This document shows positions 54,098 to 62,167 of a stretch of 64,000 bases of DNA, one piece after another. The stretch comes from Polyangiaceae bacterium (GTDB lineage: Bacteria > Myxococcota_A > Polyangia > Polyangiales > Polyangiaceae): contig JAWKRG010000002.1 in NCBI GenBank assembly GCA_041389725.1, positions 1,819,699 to 1,883,698 on the forward strand. Direction: 5' to 3'. The translations under genes were made by a program, and so were the position numbers. Within the stretch, counting starts at the first letter, position 1. The number at the start of each line of letters is the position of its first letter. The notes under the pieces were generated by a model that was not told the origin of the DNA, made no database searches, and worked only from the letters and a program-made list of their open reading frames with translations.

Positions 54098-56350
54098 ATG
54101 ACTACTGCCACTTCCGACCCCACACCCGCGAGCACCGCGGCACCCTCGCGTTCACAAAACGGCAAGGCCCTCGTCGAGCCGTCCCTCTACATCAATCGCG
54201 AACTTTCTTGGCTCGAGTTCAACGCCAGGGTGGTGGCGGAAGCGGGCGACGAGAGCGTCCCGCTCTACGAACGCCTCAAGTTCCTGGCCATCTTTGCCAG
54301 CAATCTGGACGAGTTCTTCATGGTGCGCGTCGCTGGACTTCAAGCTCAGCAGCATGGCGAAGTGGAAGAGGTACCTCCCGACGGCCTGACCGCTGAAGAG
54401 CAACTCGCAGCCATCTCACAACGAGTCCACGAGTTGATGGACGAGTCCTATGGCATTTGGAACCGCTCGGTGCTGCCCGGCCTGCGTGAAGCGGGCATTG
54501 CGCTGGTGAAACCAGAGGAACTGGCCTCCGACGACTTAGCCGCCCTGGACGAGCACTTCCAACGCGACATCTTCCCGGTGCTCACGCCGATCGCCATCGA
54601 TCCCGTGCATCCGTTTCCGCACGTACGCAACAAGAGCATCAACGTGGGATTCCTCTTCGCCAACACCGCACCGGATAGCGAGCCCGCCTTCGGCGTGGTG
54701 CAGGTTCCGACCAGTCTGCCGCGGTTGATTCGTGTGCCTTTGGCGAATACGCGCCGCGCCTTCGTGGCTTTGGAAGATCTGATCTTGCGCCACAAGGCCG
54801 CGATCTTTCCGCAGATGGCGGTGACGGGCAGCTACGCCTTTCGCGTGACGCGCAACTTCGACATCGAGCTGGATGAAGACGAAGCAGAAGATTTGCTGCT
54901 TTCACTGCAAGCCGAACTGCGGCGGCGGGAGCGCGGGAATGCCGTTCGACTCTCCGTGAGTGGAGATGCGCCGGCAAACTCCATCGCAAAGTTGTGCCAC
55001 GAACTCGACCTGCACCCCGAGCTGGATGTCTACCGGGTCGAGGGTCCCCTGTTTCTCGGAGACATGCCGGAACTGGTGTCCGGGGACGACCGCAAGAAGC
55101 TGCGCGACGAGCCCTACTCACCAGTCTACGTACCACCACTGCGCGACTCCGATGACTTCTTCGAGACCATTCGGGATCGAGACATTCTGCTCCACCACCC
55201 CTACGAGTCCTTCGAAGCGGTGATCGACTTCTTGTCGCAGGCCGCCGAGGACCCCAACGTGCTGGCGATCAAGCAAACCCTGTATCGCACTGGTGGCGAG
55301 TCGCCCTTGGTTCGCGCACTTCAGCGCGCTGCCGAGCAGGGCAAGCAGGTGACCGCCGTGGTGGAACTGAAGGCTCGTTTCGACGAAGCCAGCAACATCA
55401 ATTGGGCGCGCGCGCTCGAGCGCTCCGGGGTGAACGTGATGTACGGCCTCTTGGGGCTGAAGACTCACGCGAAGGTTCTGCTCGTGGTTCGTAAAGAGAA
55501 GACGGGGCTGCGTCGCTACGTGCACCTGGCCACGGGCAACTACAATCAGCAAACCGCACGTCTGTACACGGACGTGTCGTTGTTCACTGCGCGGGAGGAG
55601 ATCGGCGAGGACGCGACCGCGCTCTTCAATCTACTCACGGGCTACAGCGCGCCTGCGCGCTGGAACCGGCTCATCGTTGCGCCCCTCGGGCTCCACGAGG
55701 CCATCCTGGGGCTGATTCGGCGCGAGGCTGCCCACGCGCAGGCGGGACGTCCCGCTCGGATCGTGGCCAAGATGAACTCCATCGTGGACGCAGATGTGGT
55801 CGGCGCCCTCTACGCGGCGTCCCAAGCGGGCGTAAAGGTGGATCTACTGGTGCGCGGGATCTGCTGCTTGCGTCCCGGGCTGCCCGGAGTGAGCGAGAAC
55901 ATCCGAGTCCACGCCGTGATCGATCGATTCCTCGAACACTCGCGGATCTTCGACTTCGAGAACGGTGGCGAGCCCGAGGTCTTCTTTTCGAGCGCGGACT
56001 GGATGCCTCGCAACTTCCGCAGGCGGGTAGAGCTGATGTTTCCGATTCTCGATCCAGAACTCAAGACGCGTGTGCGTGACGAAATCCTCGCGACGATGGC
56101 GGCGGACACTCGCAAGGGCTGGTTTCTGGATTCTTCAGGCCGCTACGTCCGAGCCACGAGCGAGGGCGAGCCGCAGCGAAGTCAGGCCAGGTTCATGGAG
56201 TTGGCGCGGGACCGCGCGCGCGAGCCGGAGCACGCGCTGGCACGTCAAATGATGGCGGCGCCGCGTCCCGACGCGGCACTCGAGAAACTACGGCGCAAAG
56301 GCAAAAAGAAGAAGCGACGCGACGGCCGCGCACGCCGCTCGTCGGACTAG
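54098..56350 (+). CDS. ppk1: Polyphosphate kinase 1
   Basis: 750 residues. Ppk1 makes polyphosphate from ATP by way of a phosphohistidine. Landmarks: YINRELSWLEFNARVVAEA (N-terminus), RVTRNFDIE, LKTHAKVLLV with His457 at the place of E. coli His435, His476 in YVHLATGNYN, and His614 in RFLEHSRIF. The C-terminal 25 residues are very basic (KGKKKKRRDGRARR) and not part of the fold. ATG start; no ppx adjacent. Upstream a TAGAGT hexamer lies about 25 nt from the start. Confidence 0.95.
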   Translation: MTTATSDPTPASTAAPSRSQNGKALVEPSLYINRELSWLEFNARVVAEAGDESVPLYERLKFLAIFASNLDEFFMVRVAGLQAQQHGEVEEVPPDGLTAEEQLAAISQRVHELMDESYGIWNRSVLPGLREAGIALVKPEELASDDLAALDEHFQRDIFPVLTPIAIDPVHPFPHVRNKSINVGFLFANTAPDSEPAFGVVQVPTSLPRLIRVPLANTRRAFVALEDLILRHKAAIFPQMAVTGSYAFRVTRNFDIELDEDEAEDLLLSLQAELRRRERGNAVRLSVSGDAPANSIAKLCHELDLHPELDVYRVEGPLFLGDMPELVSGDDRKKLRDEPYSPVYVPPLRDSDDFFETIRDRDILLHHPYESFEAVIDFLSQAAEDPNVLAIKQTLYRTGGESPLVRALQRAAEQGKQVTAVVELKARFDEASNINWARALERSGVNVMYGLLGLKTHAKVLLVVRKEKTGLRRYVHLATGNYNQQTARLYTDVSLFTAREEIGEDATALFNLLTGYSAPARWNRLIVAPLGLHEAILGLIRREAAHAQAGRPARIVAKMNSIVDADVVGALYAASQAGVKVDLLVRGICCLRPGLPGVSENIRVHAVIDRFLEHSRIFDFENGGEPEVFFSSADWMPRNFRRRVELMFPILDPELKTRVRDEILATMAADTRKGWFLDSSGRYVRATSEGEPQRSQARFMELARDRAREPEHALARQMMAAPRPDAALEKLRRKGKKKKRRDGRARRSSD

Positions 56351-56369
56351 CGCGATCGGGGTGACGAGA

Positions 56370-56951
56370 TCAGGGTGCGCTGGGCGTCAGATCGATGGGA
56401 TTGGTGGGGGCGCCGCGGTGGAGTCCGCCGTCACCTACCCAGTAGGTGTAGCGAAGCTCAGGGGCGCCATCGAGATACACGTCCACGCGCAAGGTCACGC
56501 CGGGTTCGGTCTGCACGCGGAAAGCATCGACACCGTAGCTGTTGTCGTTCACCATGCGAACCGCATTGGAGGCCTCCCAGTCCAGGTAGTCTCCACTCTC
56601 GAGCTGGTCCTCGGAAAAGCTCAGCAACTGCTCGCTCGTGTCCGTCGACACGATGATGTCGAAGGTACAGGGAAGATCCGATACTTCGGTGTCACAGGTG
56701 GTCGTCACGGTCCATTCGCCACCTTGCGCGTACTCGACGAACACCCCTACGCCCTTGCCGGGCTCGATTCCGCCGAGGGTTGCTCCGGTATCGATGACGG
56801 ACTGGGCGATGTCCGACTTGCCCGGAACACTCGGAGAGGGATCCGAGTGCTCACCGCGCTGATCTTGGTAGTAGCAGCCGCTGGCGAGGACCGCGAAGCA
56901 TAAGGGCAAAAGCGCTCGTGACACGGTTGGCTTGCTCGGCACTGGGTTCAT
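56370..56951 (-). CDS. Small lipoprotein, unknown function
   Basis: 193 residues. Signal with lipobox LASGC, a short linker, then a beta-rich domain with one Cys pair (CDTEVSDLPC) and strands such as GVGVFVEYAQGGEWTVTTT and LRVDVYLDGAPELRYTYWVG. GAGGTGA precedes the ATG. It lies just upstream of a DUF6600 protein on the same strand (gap 161 bp by its stop, reading order lipoprotein after it). Function unknown. Confidence 0.6.
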   Translation of the reverse strand: MNPVPSKPTVSRALLPLCFAVLASGCYYQDQRGEHSDPSPSVPGKSDIAQSVIDTGATLGGIEPGKGVGVFVEYAQGGEWTVTTTCDTEVSDLPCTFDIIVSTDTSEQLLSFSEDQLESGDYLDWEASNAVRMVNDNSYGVDAFRVQTEPGVTLRVDVYLDGAPELRYTYWVGDGGLHRGAPTNPIDLTPSAP

Positions 56952-56960
56952 CGGCTCACC

Positions 56961-58208
56961 TCATCGCCCCCGCGAACGACCGCGAGAGGGTGTGCCCCGG
57001 GACCGCGACGGTGTGGAGGGGCGATAGGGTTGTACCCCGCGCGAGGGCGCTTGGCGAATCGTCGGGCTCGAAGGCCGGGACGAACTGCGGAAACTCGGCG
57101 TGCTGCGCGACGAGGATGAACTCGGGGCGCGTGAGGGAGCACGGTAGGTCCTCGGTGCTGAAGGCTGCGGCGGTGCGCTGCGGGTGTTCGGGGCCGGCGC
57201 GCTGCGATAGCTCGGTGTCGGGCGCGTTCCAAACGAGGGGGGCGCAGAGCGCGGGCCGGGCGAATTACTCGTGCCCAGACTCTTCGTCCGATCCAAGCGC
57301 GGCGAGGGTGCAATACCTTGGCTCTTGCTGCGTGGAGGTCGCGTCGCGGTCGGGCGGGTACCCGGCTGCAACCGTCGTGCAGAGGCGCCCGAGGGTTTCG
57401 ACGCGGCGACTGCCTTGGGGTTCGCAGCGACGCGCTTGCTCGGAAGCGCGCGCGCAGGAATGCGAGCACGCGAAGGGCTTGGCCCGACGTACGCGGCACG
57501 ACCTGGTGCGTGGTACTTGTGCGTGTGAGAGCCCAGGTAGTGCACGTGGTGATGGTCGTGCACGATGTGACTGTGCAGGTGATAGGAGTACATGTAGTGG
57601 CTGGGGCAAAAGACCCATGCCGTGTACAGACCGAAGCCCACGCCCACCGCATAGCCGTTCATCCAGATGTAGTCCGGAGGCATGGGCGCCCAGCCGACGT
57701 AGTACACGCCCGGGTCGGGAACGCGCCACACCACCCACGCATGTGCGTACTGGCGACCTGGGATCCAAGCCCAACCCACGGAGCGAATCCAAACCCAGCG
57801 TCCGTAGTGGAACACGACCCACCCGAAGGGATAGTCGCTGACCCAAATCCACTCGCCGTCGTCCGCTTGGGCCCAATGGCCGTTGGTCACGTAGGGCTTG
57901 AAGTCTTTGCCCACCGACTTGGGATGCGGCACCCAAACGGTGCCGTAGGTGGGGTCGTCCCGCCAGTAGCCGTAGGGCTCGAGGTCCTTGTTGAAGTCCG
58001 TCAACGCGCTGGGGTCGCGGTCCGAGTAGCTCGCAGCGCTGTCCTGATTCAGCGTGGCATCGGCTTCCGCGTCGCCAGTGGCGTCCTCGGTTTCCACGGG
58101 GGTCGGCCCCTCCGCCGGAGCGTCTTCCCACGCAGCCTGAGCACGTGCGAGCGCAGGCGCGCACCACAGCCCCAAGACGAGGAGCCAAAGCCGGAAGGTG
58201 GGGTTCAT
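56961..58208 (-). CDS. DUF6600-type Trp-rich secreted protein with His-rich and basic tails
   Basis: 415 residues. Signal peptide (MNPTFRLWLLVLGLWCAPAL-ARAQ), acidic linker, then repeats of aromatic strands: YGYWRDDPTYGTVWVP, YVTNGHWAQADDGEWIWVSD, FGWVVFHYGRWVWI and VGWAWIPGRQYAHAWV, the DUF6600 pattern. A His-rich segment (HLHSHIVHDHHHVHY, SHTHKYH) follows, then 170 residues rich in Ser/Pro/Arg (SRSRGTPSRGRSRGR). A surface or envelope role is likely; function is not known for the family. Either of two ATGs (58208 or 58220) could start it. Confidence 0.75.
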   Translation of the reverse strand: MNPTFRLWLLVLGLWCAPALARAQAAWEDAPAEGPTPVETEDATGDAEADATLNQDSAASYSDRDPSALTDFNKDLEPYGYWRDDPTYGTVWVPHPKSVGKDFKPYVTNGHWAQADDGEWIWVSDYPFGWVVFHYGRWVWIRSVGWAWIPGRQYAHAWVVWRVPDPGVYYVGWAPMPPDYIWMNGYAVGVGFGLYTAWVFCPSHYMYSYHLHSHIVHDHHHVHYLGSHTHKYHAPGRAAYVGPSPSRARIPARALPSKRVAANPKAVAASKPSGASARRLQPGTRPTATRPPRSKSQGIAPSPRLDRTKSLGTSNSPGPRSAPPSFGTRPTPSYRSAPAPNTRSAPPQPSAPRTYRAPSRAPSSSSSRSTPSFRSSSRPSSPTIRQAPSRGVQPYRPSTPSRSRGTPSRGRSRGR

Positions 58209-58421
58209 GGTTTCAATCATGCGATCCGAGAGCAGCAGGAGCAACTGGCGTGCCCAATCCTTGGACGGACGGCGAATGCCTCCAATTCGGCAGAAAATCC
58301 GGCCAGTTTCCTGGAATTCCGCCTCGGCGGGAGTTCGCGCAGGATTTCCGTCGTGAACGGTTGGCGTCGCGCTTCGACAACAGCGTTCCCTTCTCCTGGC
58401 CAGCGCGTCCGCCAGATTGAC

Positions 58422-58427
58422 TATGCT
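58422..58427 (+). promoter_or_regulatory. Possible -10 TATGCT, 6 nt before moeA
   Basis: TATGCT ends 6 nt before the moeA ATG 58434. No good -35. Part of the leaderless set. Confidence 0.4.
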
Positions 58428-58433
58428 CAGGTC

Positions 58434-59624
58434 ATGCTCGCCTTCGACGACGCGCTCGCCAAGGTACTCTCCAGCGCACGGCAGGTAGGTACGGAGCGCG
58501 TCGAGCTCGGTCGAGCGAGCGGTCGCGTGTTGCGCCAGGAGTTGCGCGCGGGCCAGCCCATCCCGGCGTTCGACTACAGCGCGATGGACGGGTACGCCGT
58601 CCGGGTCGCAGACTTTGCGGGCGCAGGCCCCTGGAAGCTTCCCGTGCGGGGTGAGAGCCAGACCGGACACATCGCGCCGGAACTCGTCGCGGCCAGTGCC
58701 TGTCGCATCTTCACCGGCGCGGCACTGCCCGAAGGTAGCGACGCCGTCGTGATGCAGGAGGATGTGCAGCGAAACGGCGACGCCGCGCAATTCGCGAGCG
58801 CACCGTCGCTGTGGCAGCACGTGCGCAAGCAGGGAGAAGACCTCGCCGCAGGCGCCGTGGCACTGGCGGCCGGCACGCGCCTGAAACCCACGAGTATCGG
58901 ACTCATTGCGGCGTTGGATCACGCCAGCGTGCTCGTCAGCCGCAGGCCGAGGGTCAGCATCGTCTGCACTGGCGACGAGCTACGCCCGCCGGGTTCCAGC
59001 GCTCGGCCCGGGAGCATTCCGGAGTCCAATGGCTACGCCCTGGCTGCCCTGCTGCGACAAGTTGGCGCCGACGCAAGCCTAGCGCCCCTGGCCGCGGACG
59101 ACCGCGGCACGATCGAGTCTCTGCTCGCAGCTGCCGCCGAAAGCGCCGACCTCGTGCTCACCGTAGGCGGCGTGAGCGTAGGCGACCACGACTTGGTGCG
59201 CCCCGCTCTCGAGAGCCTGGGCGCGACGCTCGAGTTCTACAAGGTGCGCATCAAACCCGGCAAGCCGCTCACCTTTGGACGCCTTGGCCGCGCGGCGGTG
59301 CTCGGACTTCCTGGAAACCCAGTGAGCGCGCAGGTGACCTTCGCGCTCTTCGGAGCACCGCTCTTGCGTGCCATGCAAGGTGACGCGAACCCCGTGCCAC
59401 CGCGCAGACGTGTCGAGTTGTTGAGCGAGATCCGACAGAAGCCGGGTCGTCGCGCGTTCAATCGAGGCGTGTATCGCGACGGCGGCGTGCTGCCAGCCAC
59501 CGGCCAAGCATCGGGTTCGGTCGTGAGCATGGCCTGGGCGGACGCACTGATCGAAGTCCCTGAAGAAGCCGAGGCGCTGCCCCAAGGCAGCCTGGTGAGC
59601 ACCCTTGCACTGGTGGATCTATGA
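58434..59624 (+). CDS. moeA: Molybdopterin molybdenumtransferase
   Basis: 396 residues. MoeA inserts molybdenum into adenylated molybdopterin. Motifs in order: PAFDYSAMDGYAVR, RIFTGAALPEGSDAVVMQED, VCTGDELRPPG, SIPESNGYAL, TVGGVSVGDHD, KPGKPLTFG and LGLPGNPVSA. Length is usual (about 400-410). The TGA overlaps the next gene's ATG, so it is coupled to mobA. The frame is open upstream but antisense to the DUF6600 gene. Confidence 0.95.
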   Translation: MLAFDDALAKVLSSARQVGTERVELGRASGRVLRQELRAGQPIPAFDYSAMDGYAVRVADFAGAGPWKLPVRGESQTGHIAPELVAASACRIFTGAALPEGSDAVVMQEDVQRNGDAAQFASAPSLWQHVRKQGEDLAAGAVALAAGTRLKPTSIGLIAALDHASVLVSRRPRVSIVCTGDELRPPGSSARPGSIPESNGYALAALLRQVGADASLAPLAADDRGTIESLLAAAAESADLVLTVGGVSVGDHDLVRPALESLGATLEFYKVRIKPGKPLTFGRLGRAAVLGLPGNPVSAQVTFALFGAPLLRAMQGDANPVPPRRRVELLSEIRQKPGRRAFNRGVYRDGGVLPATGQASGSVVSMAWADALIEVPEEAEALPQGSLVSTLALVDL

Positions 59625-60199
59625 ACGTGTTGACCGGGATCTTCGTCGGCGGTCGCGGCACCCGCATGGGTACGGTCGCCAAAGGTCTTCTGCCCGCGCC
59701 AGGCGGCAGGATCACGCTTCTGGCGCGCCTGCTGGGCGAGATCGGGGCCGCACTTCCCGGTGCGGAGATCGTGCTCGTGGGTGAGCATCCCGCCTACGAG
59801 CCGACGCCGCTGCTCATGCTTCCCGACGCGCGCCCCGGCGCGGGACCGCTGGCGGGCTTGGTGTCACTGTTCGACGCCGCGCGGGAACGAGGCGTGAGTC
59901 ACGTATTGGCGTTTGCTAGTGACTTGCCCTTCGTCACTCGCGACTCGGTCTCTCGACTGGTGAGCGAAGCGCCGGAAGCAGCAGTCCTTCTGCCGGAACG
60001 AGATGGCCATCGCGAGCCGCTCATCGCTCGCTACGACGTCGCTGCATGCTACGACGTCGCGCGCGCGCAGCTCGACGCAAGCGCTCTGTCACTGCAGGGG
60101 TTGCTCGACAAGCTGGGCGAGAGCGTCGTGCACATCGGGCTACCCCGGAGCGAGCTCGTCGACTGGGACGCGCCCGACGACCCGTCCCAGGTGCAGTGA
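59621..60199 (+). CDS. mobA: Molybdenum cofactor guanylyltransferase (MobA family)
   Basis: 192 residues. N-terminus GIFVGGRGTRMGTVAKGLLP matches the GTP-binding LAGGxSxRMGxxK pattern, with Lys present. DARPGAGPLAGLVSLFDAA and ASDLPFVTRDSVSRLVS are family landmarks. It transfers GMP to the molybdenum cofactor to give the MGD form. ATG overlaps the moeA stop. No MoaA/MoaC genes are adjacent. Confidence 0.85.
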   Translation: MNVLTGIFVGGRGTRMGTVAKGLLPAPGGRITLLARLLGEIGAALPGAEIVLVGEHPAYEPTPLLMLPDARPGAGPLAGLVSLFDAARERGVSHVLAFASDLPFVTRDSVSRLVSEAPEAAVLLPERDGHREPLIARYDVAACYDVARAQLDASALSLQGLLDKLGESVVHIGLPRSELVDWDAPDDPSQVQ

Positions 60200-60245
60200 C
60201 CTTGCAGGGTTTCACCCGCAGCGGTGGCGCTCATTCGCAAATCCG

Positions 60246-60274
60246 TTCGCCTCGTGGCGCGAACGGGCTATGAT
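60246..60274 (+). promoter_or_regulatory. Promoter TTCGCC-N17-TATGAT
   Basis: TTCGCC (60246-60251), 17 nt, TATGAT (60269-60274). The -10 is strong; the start would be near 60281, giving a 55-nt leader with GGAGGAGG before the lipoprotein ATG. Confidence 0.5.
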
Positions 60275-60336
60275 GGTCGATGCTCGGCAGAGAGTCGCGG
60301 TGTGGCGCTTTCCGAGCTGATGGAGGAGGCTTGGCC

Positions 60337-61026
60337 ATGACGAAACGATTCCTTTGGGTGGCAGCAGCAGTGTCCCTGGCGATCAGTCCGCTGGGGTGTG
60401 GCAGCGACGACGACGGTGGCGGCAGCGGAGGAGGGTCGAGCGGCGGCGCCGCGGGCAGCGGGGGTACCTCAGGTACTTCCGGCAGCAGCGGCACTTCCGG
60501 TTCGTCCGGGACTAGCGGCACGTCCGGCGGCGGCGGAGCTTCCGGAGGCGGCGGCACGTCGGGTAGCAGCGGCACGTCGGGCAGCAGCGGCGCATCGGGC
60601 AGCAGCGGCGCATCGGGTAGCGGCGGCGCGGCGGGCAGCGGCGGCGCAGCCAGCGGCGGCGCGGCGGGCAGCGGCGGCGCGGCCAGCGGCGGTACATCCA
60701 GCGGTGGCACGGGCGGCGCGGCCGCCAAAACCTGCGCCGAGATCGACAAGGACTACCAGGCCGCGGTCGCAAGCGCGAAAGCGTGCACCTTGGTGGCGAT
60801 CAATCAGTGCACCGTGAAGGTCAAGTCGAAGTTGAACTGTCCGTGCGACACGTACGTCAATGGCTCCAACGCCAAGGCCTTTGAGAACATGAAGGCGGCG
60901 GAGACTCAGTGGACCGCTCAGAACTGCAAATCGAATCCGGTTTGCCTACTGTGCGCGAAGGTCACGGGTGGTTTGTGCAAGGCCCCGAGCGGACTGGGCA
61001 AGCCGGCGTGCACCGACCAGCCGTAG
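60337..61026 (+). CDS. Cys-rich lipoprotein with long Gly/Ser linker (copy 1)
   Basis: 229 residues. Signal with lipobox ISPLGC; residues 24-129 are low-complexity Gly/Ser/Thr/Ala (GSSGTSG- and GSGGAASGG-type). A C-terminal domain of about 95 residues has eight Cys: TCAEIDKDYQ, AKACTLV, INQCTVK, LNCPCDTYV, NCKSNPVCLLC and GLCKAP. It is the closest relative of the next lipoprotein. The C-terminal domain is a small disulfide-rich fold of unknown function. ATG has GGAGGAGG upstream. Confidence 0.75.
   Translation: MTKRFLWVAAAVSLAISPLGCGSDDDGGGSGGGSSGGAAGSGGTSGTSGSSGTSGSSGTSGTSGGGGASGGGGTSGSSGTSGSSGASGSSGASGSGGAAGSGGAASGGAAGSGGAASGGTSSGGTGGAAAKTCAEIDKDYQAAVASAKACTLVAINQCTVKVKSKLNCPCDTYVNGSNAKAFENMKAAETQWTAQNCKSNPVCLLCAKVTGGLCKAPSGLGKPACTDQP
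60418..60720 (+). repeat. Low-complexity Gly/Ser-coding tandem repeats
   Basis: Short in-frame units such as GGCAGCAGCGGC repeat within the lipoprotein linker. They could vary in copy number by slippage. Confidence 0.7.
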
Positions 61027-61050
61027 CTTCTGCGAGCGGGTGAGACGAAG

Positions 61051-61088
61051 AGCCCCTGAGCGCAACGCGCTCGGGGGCTTCGTCTTTT
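61051..61088 (+). terminator. Rho-independent terminator
   Basis: AGCCCCTGAGCG and CGCGCTCGGGGGCT form a stem of about 11 bp with a 3-5-nt loop, followed by TCGTCTTTT. It ends the copy 1 lipoprotein transcript. Confidence 0.8.
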
Positions 61089-61216
61089 GTTGGTGCCGTC
61101 CGCGTTTCTCGGACGTCGATGGTGCGGCACGACCACGCTTGCGCAAGGCAACGCGACGGATGCGTCGCAGACGATGATTCACGTCAATCTGCGAAATCGT
61201 TGCCGGAGCAAACGTG

Positions 61217-61244
61217 TCGACAGCTGGCGCTTGCGGCTTACATT
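61217..61244 (+). promoter_or_regulatory. Promoter TCGACA-N16-TACATT
   Basis: TCGACA (61217-61222), 16 nt, TACATT (61239-61244). Start near 61251, then a 58-nt leader with GAGGAGG before ATG 61309. Leader length resembles that of the upstream copy. Confidence 0.5.
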
Positions 61245-61308
61245 GAACGACGCTCGCGGGGAACGCGACGATGCCGCAGCCCCCCGTGGGTGGACGAGGA
61301 GGCTTGTG

Positions 61309-62034
61309 ATGGCACGACGACTTCTTTGGGTTGCAGCGGGGGCATTGGCGATCGCTGGGATCCCCTTCGGGTGCGGCAGCGAAGACAGCGGAGGAGGCAG
61401 CGGTGGCGCGACCACCGGCGGGGCTGCGGGTAGCGGCGCTGCGGCAGGCAGCAGCGGCGCTAGCGGCATGGCCGGCTCCGGCGGGACCGCGGGCACGAGC
61501 GGCGCGGCGGGGTCCAGCGGCGCAGCGGGCACGAGCGGCGCAGCGGGCAGCAGCGGCGCAGCGGGCACGAGCGGCGCGGCGGGCAGCGGCGGCACGGCGG
61601 GCAGCAGCGGTGCTGCCGGCAGCGGCGGCGCAACCGGCGGAACCGGTGGTGCAACCGGCGGAACTGGCGGTGCAACCGGCGGAACTGGCGGAACCGGTGG
61701 CGCAACGGGCGGAACTGGCGGAACGGGTGGAACTGGCGGCATGACCTGCGCGCAGATCGACGCGACCTATCAAGCGGCGGTGAAGAAGGCGAAGGCGTGC
61801 TCCACATTGGTCATCAAACCGTGCAGCTCGAAGGTCGATGCGACGTTGAACTGTCCGTGCCCGACCTTCATCAACCCCGCCAACACCGCAGCGACCCTCG
61901 ACATGGCTGCGGCGAAGAAGGCCTGGACGCTGCAGGGCTGCAAGTCGGGGCCGATTTGCAGCAAGTGCCCACTCGTGAGTTCGGGCCTCTGTGTGGCAGC
62001 CGTGGGCAGCAAAGGCAGCTGCGTCGACAAGTGA
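61309..62034 (+). CDS. Cys-rich lipoprotein with long Gly/Ser/Ala linker (copy 2)
   Basis: 241 residues, paralogue of the lipoprotein at 60337-61026. Signal with lipobox IPFGC; linker of GAAGSSGAAGTSG and GGTGGATGG units; C-terminal domain with the same Cys pattern: TCAQIDATYQ, AKACSTL, KPCSSK, LNCPCPTFI, GCKSGPICSKC and GLCVAA. Identity in the C-terminal domain appears moderate, the linker is unrelated in detail. Separate promoter and terminator flank it, so the copies are independent units. Confidence 0.75.
   Translation: MARRLLWVAAGALAIAGIPFGCGSEDSGGGSGGATTGGAAGSGAAAGSSGASGMAGSGGTAGTSGAAGSSGAAGTSGAAGSSGAAGTSGAAGSGGTAGSSGAAGSGGATGGTGGATGGTGGATGGTGGTGGATGGTGGTGGTGGMTCAQIDATYQAAVKKAKACSTLVIKPCSSKVDATLNCPCPTFINPANTAATLDMAAAKKAWTLQGCKSGPICSKCPLVSSGLCVAAVGSKGSCVDK
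61387..61740 (+). repeat. Low-complexity linker repeats (GGAACTGGCGGTGCAACC-type)
   Basis: Two kinds of in-frame repeat: GCAGCGGGCACGAGCGGC-like units first, then 15-18-bp units of GGCGGAACTGGCGG type. They encode the flexible linker. Confidence 0.7.
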
Positions 62035-62057
62035 CGCTCTGACCAGACGAGAGCGTT

Positions 62058-62084
62058 GCCCCCGGGCGCGATCCGCCCGGGGGC
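62058..62084 (+). terminator. Strong GC hairpin after copy 2
   Basis: GCCCCCGGGCG (62058-62068) and CGCCCGGGGGC (62074-62084) form a perfect 11-bp stem with a 5-nt loop. No T run follows, but position fits a terminator. Confidence 0.6.
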
Positions 62085-62154
62085 GGTCGTGTGCGGAAGC
62101 GCGGTCCCCAGGGCTCGATTGATCGGGGGACTGTCGTTCGCGGGCCCTCGACTC

Positions 62155-62160
62155 TAGGCT
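62155..62160 (+). promoter_or_regulatory. Possible -10 TAGGCT, 7 nt before a TTG start
   Basis: TAGGCT ends 7 nt before TTG 62168. It supports that start, which has no Shine-Dalgarno. Part of the leaderless set. Confidence 0.4.
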
Positions 62161-62167
62161 CGCCCCG

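Noticed and set aside
58221..58922. Upstream extension of the DUF6600 open frame
   Set aside because: It lies antisense to moeA; the signal peptide begins at 58208 or 58220.
60400..61740. Repeats in the lipoprotein linkers as a CRISPR or mobile element
   Set aside because: They are in-frame, encode Gly/Ser/Ala linkers and have no unique spacers.
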